From a virus: a DNA stretch of 49,426 nucleotides. The DNA lies in IMG/VR virus record IMGVR_UViG_3300036832_000397, positions 1-49,426 of that record; one strand, given 5' to 3'. The notes under the pieces were generated by a model. It did no database searches. It saw only the letters and a list, made by a program, of their open reading frames with translations, and was not told the DNA's origin. Shown here in pieces: positions 7,887-14,849 of this stretch. Position 1 is the stretch's first letter. Each line of letters starts with the position of its first letter. Position numbers and translations under genes: made by a program.

Positions 7887-9473
7887 TTAGGCTACCTCAC
7901 AAGTAAATCCGACGATGTAAGTATGGGTTGCAATGCCGCCAGACGGTGTGATTTGCAGTTTGGATCCAGTCGTATCGACAAAGGCGACGCTAATAGCGGC
8001 ACCCAAACTGAGATCAAGACCGACAACGGGCGTCGTACTCTTCGGTGTAAAAGGGAGTGCCACAAAGATGGTACCCGCTGCTGTGCCAAGCGTAGTGACA
8101 ACCACTTGGCACCAACCGTGTACCAATTTGCCGACTTGTTTGATCCGCAAAACGCTGGATACCGAAGTAAAAGTTCCACTAGATGCCGTTGGTGTTGGAG
8201 TAGTCTGTGACCACTGAGTACCGAATAACGCCGGCACCCAACCGCCATCATTGATGTAGAGAATATCATTCGTGCTGTCGTAAACTAAAGGATCGCGGCC
8301 GGTGAAGGTTGGTGACACAGTGCCCGTAGGCGTGCCGGCACAGGTCGGGATAAATGGAAATCCAGCGACAGCATTGGTGGCTAATGCAGCAGTGCCGACG
8401 ACGACGTTATTGGTGGCATCGGTTCTGAGAGCATTGCCGATTTGTAATGGCGCATCGAATAGATTTAATCGGCCGCCGGTCGTGCCAATCTGGCGAATGC
8501 CGTAATTGTTACCGCTGACTGTCCCGGTCCAATCACGCAAATTAATCTGGGCGCGGTTGGTGACGTTACCGCTGCCACCGACATCAAGGCCGTATTGATT
8601 GGCGATAGGGTTGCCGGACGTATTGACGGCGGTTCCCGCAAACAGCGCCGTCTCGCCGGTCACGCCGGTCACGCCGCCATTGAAATTATCCGTGGTGGCG
8701 AGAAAGGCATAAAGGTTGACCGCCGATGTAGCACCGGCGCCGCCATCGCCGAGTTCGGCAACACCAAACACGGCGGCGACGTCGCCGGTATGCGTACCCA
8801 GCACATTGGCAACGCCCTGGATCGCATACATTGCCGAGCCCATCGTAAACCCAGGCGGATTGTCGGCAAAGCAAAGCAGCACGTTCCGAGTTGCCAAATG
8901 AACGGTGTCAGGACTGCTCGGTTTGTAAGCACCGCGAATAAAAAACATCGCGTCATCGCCGCCGTAAATCCCGTCATTGTTGGCGCCAAAATTGGTGTTG
9001 GTGCCCTCGATGCGAACTTGCTCGGTCGCGAGCATGGCACTGGTAACGCCGGAATTGTCAGCGCTCGTTGGCGTAGTGCCAAACTTGGCGATCTGCGTCG
9101 TTCCTGGCACGACAGACCCAGTAATGACATTGGTGGTAATCGGCGCGATAAAGACGACAGGGGCTTTATTGAAACTTACTCTTACCCCTGCACCGGATAC
9201 AACACCGGCTGAAATACCGCCCTGGATAGTCGTGCGCGCGATAGTCGTGGTAGCATTGGCGTAAGTCCCAATGCCCCACTCGCGCTGAGTAGGCGCGTAA
9301 GGATCGTCTTGCGCGACGTAAGGGACTAGTTGGTTGTTGACCAATAGCCCAGCGGCGAAAGCTTGTGCTGGTGTATAGAAACTCGACCTGGGGGTTGCGT
9401 AAACATAATCCCCCGTTCCAGCAGATTGCGCAAAGAAGCTTACCGCATCGACAGGTACAGGTAGGGCAACCAT
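7887..9473 (-). CDS. Tail fibre-like protein 2 (528 aa)
   Basis: The N-terminal 100 residues match the usual phage fibre attachment region: YVYATPRSSFYTPAQAF, then WGIGTYANATTTIARTTI, then VSFNKAPVVFIAPI. The middle is the beta-rich region shared with the 448-residue protein (3822-5168). The GFPFIPTCAGTPTG ... PLVYDSTNDILY segment follows, and a unique C-terminal region of about 110 residues ends in THTYIVGFTCEVA, perhaps a receptor-binding tip. Having both the attachment region and a tip, this is the best candidate for the main fibre. Confidence 0.8.
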   Translation of the reverse strand: MVALPVPVDAVSFFAQSAGTGDYVYATPRSSFYTPAQAFAAGLLVNNQLVPYVAQDDPYAPTQREWGIGTYANATTTIARTTIQGGISAGVVSGAGVRVSFNKAPVVFIAPITTNVITGSVVPGTTQIAKFGTTPTSADNSGVTSAMLATEQVRIEGTNTNFGANNDGIYGGDDAMFFIRGAYKPSSPDTVHLATRNVLLCFADNPPGFTMGSAMYAIQGVANVLGTHTGDVAAVFGVAELGDGGAGATSAVNLYAFLATTDNFNGGVTGVTGETALFAGTAVNTSGNPIANQYGLDVGGSGNVTNRAQINLRDWTGTVSGNNYGIRQIGTTGGRLNLFDAPLQIGNALRTDATNNVVVGTAALATNAVAGFPFIPTCAGTPTGTVSPTFTGRDPLVYDSTNDILYINDGGWVPALFGTQWSQTTPTPTASSGTFTSVSSVLRIKQVGKLVHGWCQVVVTTLGTAAGTIFVALPFTPKSTTPVVGLDLSLGAAISVAFVDTTGSKLQITPSGGIATHTYIVGFTCEVA

Positions 9474-9494
9474 AGCATCTACCTACTCCTACGC

Positions 9495-10016
9495 TCAGTA
9501 AGGTTCGTAGATGATGTGCGCGCTAGCGGTAGTAGTCGTGCCCGCGGAAGTCGAGCTATTCCATAGAATAGCGCTACCGCCGGGAGCCGCATTGCCAACG
9601 CAAGTGATCTGCTGTGTTGGCGCTGCATTCCAGCGCAAGATGCCACCAAATGCGTTTAGGACAAGATTAAGGTGGGCGTCTGTCACTGCGCTCGATGGAA
9701 TTGATTGGTTGGTGACGTAGGAAGAAGCCGTCACCACAGGAGCGGCGAGCGCCGCGGTAGCAGGATGACTAGGACCGTCTGAGAAGTTGGCCGCTAAGGC
9801 GTTAGGGCCACCAGTACCGAGCGTTACTTGTCTGGCGAGCATGGTGCCCAAAACAGCGGAGTTTGTCGCTGTGCCAGAAATCTCACATTCAAGAATATCA
9901 AAAGTTTGTGTTGCGTTTGCACCGACCAAAGAGAAGTATTGGTTGGCGGTTGCCTGCACAGCGACTGCGGTTGCAGTCATCGTGATACCAGCGGACGAGA
10001 ACACTCGTTTAGCCAT
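9495..10016 (-). CDS. Putative virion protein (173 aa)
   Basis: Starts MAKRVFSSAGITMTATAVAV. Ala/Thr-rich and beta-prone, with NQYFSLVGANATQTFDILEC and a C-terminal STSAGTTTTASAHIIYEPY. Composition and position just upstream of fibre 2 suggest a tail or decoration protein. The start makes the 8-base ATGGCTAA overlap with the zinc-finger gene upstream. Confidence 0.6.
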   Translation of the reverse strand: MAKRVFSSAGITMTATAVAVQATANQYFSLVGANATQTFDILECEISGTATNSAVLGTMLARQVTLGTGGPNALAANFSDGPSHPATAALAAPVVTASSYVTNQSIPSSAVTDAHLNLVLNAFGGILRWNAAPTQQITCVGNAAPGGSAILWNSSTSAGTTTTASAHIIYEPY

Positions 10017-10392
10017 TATGATCTCCTATGGGTACGAGTTTAAGTCTGGACATAGAGTTGCCTACAATCGCCCACCGACCTGTACTGACCTTTTCGACGA
10101 TCTCTTTGATAGTAAGGTGGACGTAATCAGGTTCTTGCATGGCGGCGTGACACCAATCACAGATATAGGCGTCACATTGGTAACAATGCGCGCGCTCGCG
10201 TTTGCGAAGTGGGTTCAGCACGACACCTAGACCACAGTGGGGACAACCCAACGTCGGGGCGCGCATTTGTTTGCCTTCACCAACAAGTTCTGGTGGGAGG
10301 CCTAACTTACGAGCTACGTCCTCAGGAAGACCAGGACTCGCTCGATGATCGACAAATAACTCACCATCACGTTCGGTTTTGAGGAATGGCAT
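10009..10392 (-). CDS. Zinc-ribbon-type protein (127 aa)
   Basis: Contains CPHCG (about residue 50) and CYQCDAYICDWCHA (about residues 70-83), giving paired CxxC motifs suited to one or two zinc sites. The N-terminal half includes GELFVDHRASPGLP. Such proteins recur in structural operons of alphaproteobacterial phages; their role is unknown, and protein-protein or nucleic-acid contact is possible. It is linked to its neighbours by a TAATG junction at 10392 and an 8-base overlap at 10009. Confidence 0.7.
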   Translation of the reverse strand: MPFLKTERDGELFVDHRASPGLPEDVARKLGLPPELVGEGKQMRAPTLGCPHCGLGVVLNPLRKRERAHCYQCDAYICDWCHAAMQEPDYVHLTIKEIVEKVSTGRWAIVGNSMSRLKLVPIGDHNG

Positions 10393-10724
10393 TATGGGCC
10401 TATCAAATTGTAGTTGATGACGCCGCCAATATTGGCAGCGCCAGAGACGTTGAGGTCGAGGGATTCACTAACCAATGTCTGAAACCATCCGAAGTAATCA
10501 GAAGGCAATACGTACCCTCCCGTCTGGGCCACGTAAGCAAAGCCGGTAAGGTCTGTAGGGAGGTTATGGGACTGCCACTTGATATTGACATTTGCGCTCG
10601 CGGTCAGGAATGCATTGATGACTCGAATGCTCTTTCCAGGCACGCCAATGACAATAGTGCTGGTCGAATTAACTTGCACCACTGCCGGATAAATGCCATA
10701 AGCATTCTCTGGATAGAACCTCAT
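10392..10724 (-). CDS. Small putative structural protein (110 aa)
   Basis: Starts MRFYPENAYGIYPAVVQVNS. A compact beta-rich protein with NVNIKWQSHNLPTDLTG and GYVLPSDYFGWFQTLVSESL, resembling small virion or decoration proteins. It overlaps the upstream coiled-coil gene by ATGA. No named family. Confidence 0.6.
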   Translation of the reverse strand: MRFYPENAYGIYPAVVQVNSTSTIVIGVPGKSIRVINAFLTASANVNIKWQSHNLPTDLTGFAYVAQTGGYVLPSDYFGWFQTLVSESLDLNVSGAANIGGVINYNLIGP

Positions 10725-11098
10725 CCAGCTAACTTTCGTCGTGCATCATCTAGTGAGTCATTGATAGCTCGAAGCTGGCCACCTTTGGTACTTACCTCAT
10801 CGTTAAGTGCCTTAGCTTTTTCTTCAAGTGCCTTGATACGTTCATTGAGGTCGCGTATTGAACCCTGCTTGTTGTACATGTCTTGGTCAAAGCGCTTCTG
10901 TGCATCCTTCTGGACTTGTGTCAATCCAGCCTGCGCTTCATGCATTTGAGCTTTTGCCTGCGCCAAGTCACGGTTCACAGATTCAAGATCGGCCTTCGCG
11001 CGGGAGGCAGCTTCTTCAGCCTCCTCGAAGTCACCCATGTCCTGTTCCAGCTTTTGCAACCTAGCAATGATCTCGCTTATATCACTTTTCGACGGCAT
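10721..11098 (-). CDS. Coiled-coil late protein (125 aa)
   Basis: From residue about 10 to the end the protein is a continuous coiled coil (IIARLQKLEQDMGDFEEAEE ... LNERIKALEEKAKALNDEV). I chose ATG at 11098 (MPSKSDISE), which has AGGAG nine bases upstream, over an upstream in-frame start at 11128. It overlaps the 62-residue gene by 17 bases. It may be a scaffold-like or tail-assembly factor; this is inferred from structure only. Confidence 0.65.
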   Translation of the reverse strand: MPSKSDISEIIARLQKLEQDMGDFEEAEEAASRAKADLESVNRDLAQAKAQMHEAQAGLTQVQKDAQKRFDQDMYNKQGSIRDLNERIKALEEKAKALNDEVSTKGGQLRAINDSLDDARRKLAG

Positions 11099-11270
11099 GT
11101 GCCTTGCTCCTCTTCGGCGCTGGTTCATCGTTTTCCTCCGCTCTTGAGACGGTATAGAGCGTGCCCTCGTGTAAGGCCCGAAGGGCTGCGTCGCGAATAT
11201 GTTCCATACCTGGATGCTCGCTAGATTTTCTTGCTACATCGAGGAGGGCATTTGCTTCGGCAGGTGTCAT
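11082..11270 (-). CDS. Small hypothetical protein (62 aa)
   Basis: Starts MTPAEANALLDVARKSSEHP with AGGAG upstream of ATG at 11270. A helical N-terminal half is followed by a charged tail ending PKRSKAHAVEK. The frame continues upstream, but the start at 11270 has the only good ribosome site. Function unknown. Confidence 0.6.
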   Translation of the reverse strand: MTPAEANALLDVARKSSEHPGMEHIRDAALRALHEGTLYTVSRAEENDEPAPKRSKAHAVEK

Positions 11271-11280
11271 TGACGTTCTC

Positions 11281-11694
11281 CTAGAATTGGGTGTAGTAGA
11301 CCACAACTGAGATCGTGGCAACGCTTGGAGTTACACAGAGGCCTTGGCTAATTGGCAAGGTGCTAGTCGCGTACTCGATATGGTCTACAGATGGGGCTGT
11401 GCTGGTGACGTTCATCGCCGGGACGATAGTGACTGTACCAGTACCACAGTTAGAGCCAGTACCGATCTGGAAAGCGAAGGTGCCAGTAGCGCCAGTATTG
11501 GTAATGTGCCATCCGCAGACTGAGACGGCTTGTCCAGGGACAGGCGCGACTAGCTGAGTAATACTTGTCGGGCCTACAGCCATAAACGCTATCTTGGTAC
11601 AGACGAGCAACGCGCCAGGACCGACCATAGGCCCCTGAGCCTGCGCACTCGGAATTAGGGCCGAGAGCGCAAGCGCGAGGAGGAGCTTTCTCAT
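11281..11694 (-). CDS. Exported small protein with signal peptide (137 aa)
   Basis: ATG at 11694 gives MRKLLLALALSALIPSAQAQ, a classic Sec signal peptide with an AQA cleavage site after about residue 19. The mature part is beta-rich with four cysteines (VCTKIAF, VCGWHI, NCGTGT, LCVTPS), which could form disulphides in the periplasm. The start overlaps the upstream stop by ATGA, and the upstream gene is also exported. Exported proteins are unusual inside a head/tail operon. Function unknown. Confidence 0.7.
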   Translation of the reverse strand: MRKLLLALALSALIPSAQAQGPMVGPGALLVCTKIAFMAVGPTSITQLVAPVPGQAVSVCGWHITNTGATGTFAFQIGTGSNCGTGTVTIVPAMNVTSTAPSVDHIEYATSTLPISQGLCVTPSVATISVVVYYTQF

Positions 11695-12227
11695 TGGACT
11701 TTGTACCATGACGTGTTGGACTGAGAGAACTGGTAGGCGACACAGGAGTTCGCGGCTAAGGTGGTTAGGGTGATAGCCGCGCCAGACGGGACCATCGTTT
11801 GGTTAGTGTTGGCTGCGACGGTTACTGCGTTGGTTGCAAAGGCTGAGGCAGTGCCATTACAGACACGAACAACCGCGCCATCTGAGGTTGGGTTTGAGGG
11901 CATGGTGATAACGGCAGCTAAGGGCTGGCCGGTTACAATGATGCTGCCGCCTTCGGCTGTGTTAGCCACGCTCGACCCAGTACCAACAGTGACGTTGGTA
12001 GTTGTGCCAACCGTCCAGTTCCCTTGGATTGTCAGGAGGGTGTTGGCTGTTCGACTGCTGGCGAAGTTCATGCAGACGAAGCCTGCAGACGGTCCGCCTG
12101 GACCTTGCCCTGCGTTCCAGCATTCTTGCCCAGAGACAGGTGGGGCTAATGGCTGTGCGACGAGCCAAGTGGTGGCAAGGGCAGCGAGTGCTGCCCCCAC
12201 CAATCCCGCTAAAAGGACCCGTCGCAT
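11691..12227 (-). CDS. Exported or membrane-anchored protein (178 aa)
   Basis: Starts MRRVLLAGLVGAALAALATT, a positively charged N-terminus and hydrophobic core typical of a signal peptide or N-terminal anchor. The mature part has a motif seen in beta-rich surface proteins (TIQGNWTVGTTTNVTVGTG) and cysteines at ECWNAG, VCMNF, VCNGT and SCVAY. It pairs with the downstream exported gene. The location suggests a virion-associated or host-surface protein. Confidence 0.65.
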   Translation of the reverse strand: MRRVLLAGLVGAALAALATTWLVAQPLAPPVSGQECWNAGQGPGGPSAGFVCMNFASSRTANTLLTIQGNWTVGTTTNVTVGTGSSVANTAEGGSIIVTGQPLAAVITMPSNPTSDGAVVRVCNGTASAFATNAVTVAANTNQTMVPSGAAITLTTLAANSCVAYQFSQSNTSWYKVQ

Positions 12228-12805
12228 TAGTTGTTCACAACTACGCCAGGAGAATACGCGCCGATGAACTGGTCATGGAGCGAACCCTGGAACATTTGGT
12301 CGAAGCGGTCGAGGACAATCGTGCCAAGCAGCCACGAACTGTTGGTTACTGCACCACCGTTAGTGAAGGTTCCCGAGACGGTGTAGGCTAGGCGGAGGAA
12401 CCGTGGGACAGGCTGGCCAGGCGGAGGCCTTGGCATGTCCATGTCGAAGATACGCACGCCTTGGAGAAGGCTGGCCAAGGCCACTGTTGGAGAGGTCCAC
12501 CAAGTGTTGAAACCCAGTGGGGCACCCGAACCGTTATCGGGTGAGCCCTGAAGCGCCACGATCAAGCTGGTCCCACCCGCGAAGGTGGAGCAGCATTGGA
12601 TCAGCAGCTTCAGTGCAGGATCGTCACCGATGCCCATATCGCGAGCGCCTTGGCCAGAGGCCAGCACAGGGACGCCTGGAGGGGCGGCGATGTGCAGATC
12701 GATGATGTTCGAGCTGTTGCCGGTTGTGGTGATAAGGTCAACGAACGACGGAGTAGCGCCTCCGGTGTTGTTGCCGGTGAAGAGAAGTTGTCCATCCAAA
12801 ATCAT
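12227..12805 (-). CDS. Bbp16-like capsid cement protein (192 aa)
   Basis: Starts MILDGQLLFTGNNTGG and contains IDLHIAAPPGVP, ARDMGIGDDPALKLLIQ, GGTSLIVALQGSPDNG and RFLRLAYTVSGTFTNGGAVT. This is the pattern of the Bbp16 family (BPP-1), a cement protein bound outside the capsid. It lies 9 bases after the capsid gene, as in relatives. Ribosome site GTAGGAGCC. Confidence 0.85.
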   Translation of the reverse strand: MILDGQLLFTGNNTGGATPSFVDLITTTGNSSNIIDLHIAAPPGVPVLASGQGARDMGIGDDPALKLLIQCCSTFAGGTSLIVALQGSPDNGSGAPLGFNTWWTSPTVALASLLQGVRIFDMDMPRPPPGQPVPRFLRLAYTVSGTFTNGGAVTNSSWLLGTIVLDRFDQMFQGSLHDQFIGAYSPGVVVNN

Positions 12806-12814
12806 GGTTGGCTC

Positions 12815-13858
12815 CTACGTTACTTGGGCTTCGTTATTCAGAAGAGCATCACACGTCCGAACTGGAAGGCCTCGGAACGTGGTAACAGGCTTACCTTCAA
12901 ACTCTTCAATCCGGAGCAGGACGTTCGTCTTGTTCATGGCTTGAAGGTCGAGGTAGGTGCGGATGACACGATTACAGTAGATAACCGCGCGTCCCATATC
13001 GGCCCGGACCTCCGGCGTATCGGAAGTCTGGATCGTCGTCGCCGACGCAGGCGCAGTCGGTAACCTATACAGCGCTCGGATGATGAGGTTGATAAGGTTC
13101 GCTGCGCTGACGCCGGTGAGCTGCGTAACGTCGATGTTAGCTACGCGAGTCCAATAGCGCCAGTCCCTCAGGACCAAACCGATCTCCCACTTGAAGTGGT
13201 CACGGTAGGCCTGATAGGTATTGCCGGACAAGTCCTGAACTGGCCACTCACCCATGTCCCGATGCTGAAGGCCTGTGATCTTGCCCTTGGGGAAGGTCGC
13301 GTGGCAGGTATCACTGCCCCATACACCGATCCAGATCGAGGTGTTGGTGTTCGAGGTCCCGCCACCGTCCAGTACGTTCGCTGCGGTCTGCGCATTGGCC
13401 GCGGTCTTTGTAGAATAGCGAGGCGAAAAGCCAGTGAACCGCTCTGGGTTGGTGGACTGGTTGCCGTAGAAGATGGTCGTGGAAACTTGTTGGGACATGC
13501 CCTCAAGGAAGGCCTTGACCTCTGAGAGTCGGAACTCGGCTGTGTTGCCGTTGAGGTCAGCGATGTCCTTGTCGATAACCGCATAGGTTTCAAGGTTCCC
13601 AACGGCATCGACAATCTGTGCCGTGGTGCTCTTTGCGTTCGGCACACCTTGGTTCAACAAGCGCCACGTTGCTTGCGGTATTCCGGTTCTGACTGTGGTT
13701 TTGTGGCCGGTGGGCAAGTTACCCTCCAACACCAACATATCCTCAAGGATTTCGTTGGTTTGTGAGAGCAGCTCGATAATGGTGGCGACCCTGTATCCGT
13801 CGTCCATTCTCTTGGCCCAGTCGGCGTAGGTAAGTGCAATTCCACCTACGGTAGCCAT
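12815..13858 (-). CDS. Major capsid protein (Bbp17-like, 347 aa)
   Basis: The N-terminal region LTYADWAKRMDDGYRVATII and the following ELLSQTNEILEDMLVLEGN, then TTVRTGIPQATWRLLNQGV, are typical of the BPP-1/Bbp17 type of HK97-fold capsid proteins. A central FYGNQSTNPERFTGFSPRY and C-terminal EFEGKPVTTFRGLPVRTCDALL complete the family pattern. It follows the scaffold gene by 12 bases with an AAGGAG ribosome site, and is followed by cement. Confidence 0.93.
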   Translation of the reverse strand: MATVGGIALTYADWAKRMDDGYRVATIIELLSQTNEILEDMLVLEGNLPTGHKTTVRTGIPQATWRLLNQGVPNAKSTTAQIVDAVGNLETYAVIDKDIADLNGNTAEFRLSEVKAFLEGMSQQVSTTIFYGNQSTNPERFTGFSPRYSTKTAANAQTAANVLDGGGTSNTNTSIWIGVWGSDTCHATFPKGKITGLQHRDMGEWPVQDLSGNTYQAYRDHFKWEIGLVLRDWRYWTRVANIDVTQLTGVSAANLINLIIRALYRLPTAPASATTIQTSDTPEVRADMGRAVIYCNRVIRTYLDLQAMNKTNVLLRIEEFEGKPVTTFRGLPVRTCDALLNNEAQVT

Positions 13859-13870
13859 AACTTACTCCTT

Positions 13871-14563
13871 TCAGCCCCCTTGTGAGGGCAGGTTTGGATA
13901 CATTGCGGTGGCAACGGAAGGTCTACCGCCCTGTGGTCGAGCCGCCGGCGAGGGTCCACCTGCCGGAGCGGCCTTACCTTCAGTGACTAACGAAGCAAGC
14001 TTATAGAATGCACGGATGAAAGCTGGGTTATTACCCGCTCCCGTAAAGTCCATAGCTTCCCTGAACTCCCTTGCCAGTTTGGGATCGCCAAGGCCATCGA
14101 TCGCTCTCGATACGGTTTCCCTGACTCGATCAAGCTTACCACCGATCTCGGGGTCGTTCCTGATCTCCGTTCGCCATTTCTCCTGGGTTTCTTGCCACAC
14201 TCGATACGGCGCCGTCTCGGACTCTACAACTTCTTTCATGTAGAGGTCCATGAGCTTCTGGCCCTGAGCCTGATTCAATCCCATCTCCTTAAACGCGCTA
14301 TGCACGTCTTTCATACGATCAGGATTGAACTCATAGCCTTCTGGGGCCGTGAATTCTTGGTATGCATCCGGTGCGCCCTTCGATGCAAGGTTCAACTCGG
14401 ATGGTTTAGTCTCAGGCTGCTTCGTCGGAGCCGGGCTCGTACTCGACGGAGATTTTTCCGGTTGCGAGGTCTCGGTAGAGGTCGAGCTGGTACTCGTCTG
14501 ATCCTTGATCTCTCCGGTTTCCGTCCGCGCTGAGGCTTCGTTCGGTTGCGATGTTTCGGGCAT
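13871..14563 (-). CDS. Capsid scaffolding protein (230 aa)
   Basis: The first 70 residues are low-complexity Ser/Thr/Pro/Glu. A conserved-looking segment YQEFTAPEGYEFNPDRMKDV follows, then a helical region (FKEMGLNQAQGQKLMDLYMK), typical of phage scaffold proteins placed before the capsid gene. The start at 14563 lies inside the preceding Bbp19-like gene, so 152 bases encode two proteins. The conserved core starts within that overlap and no later ATG would keep it, so the overlap is probably real. Confidence 0.75.
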   Translation of the reverse strand: MPETSQPNEASARTETGEIKDQTSTSSTSTETSQPEKSPSSTSPAPTKQPETKPSELNLASKGAPDAYQEFTAPEGYEFNPDRMKDVHSAFKEMGLNQAQGQKLMDLYMKEVVESETAPYRVWQETQEKWRTEIRNDPEIGGKLDRVRETVSRAIDGLGDPKLAREFREAMDFTGAGNNPAFIRAFYKLASLVTEGKAAPAGGPSPAARPQGGRPSVATAMYPNLPSQGG

Positions 14564-14849
14564 CTGCTTCTCTCGCCATTTGTACGTACTGGTCTGGACA
14601 GTACTTCATGAGTTGGGTAAGGAGTTCTACTCCCTTAGCACGCAGGCCCTCGTTGAAGGCCATTAGTAGAGGGTCCGACGAAAACGAAGAGGCGAAGACA
14701 AAAGATGTTTCCAGTCTTCCCCATATGAACGATCTGCCTGACTGCGTTTCCATGAGGGTGGTTAAGGTCCCCGCATCTATACGGGCCTGCACCTTAGCTC
14801 GATCTTCGAGCTGCTTGACAACCTTTGGGTCGGTGAGGTCAAGAGGCAC
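14412..14849 (-). CDS. Bbp19-like head protein (145 aa)
   Basis: Contains the Bbp19-type core: LTTLMETQSGRSFIWGRLET, SSDPLLMAFNEGLRAKGVEL, then LLTQLMKYCPDQY. In relatives this small protein sits between portal and scaffold; its function is unproven. Here a C-terminal tail of about 45 residues (from about NIATERSLSADGNRRD onward), longer than I expect for the family, overlaps the scaffold start in another frame. It overlaps the portal end by 11 bases. Confidence 0.75.
   Translation of the reverse strand: MPLDLTDPKVVKQLEDRAKVQARIDAGTLTTLMETQSGRSFIWGRLETSFVFASSFSSDPLLMAFNEGLRAKGVELLTQLMKYCPDQYVQMAREADARNIATERSLSADGNRRDQGSDEYQLDLYRDLATGKISVEYEPGSDEAA

Noticed and set aside
8595-9212. Long plus-strand frame (205 codons) opposite fibre gene 2
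   Set aside because: It is antisense to a clear fibre gene, with composition expected of a shadow frame and no ribosome site or homology pattern.
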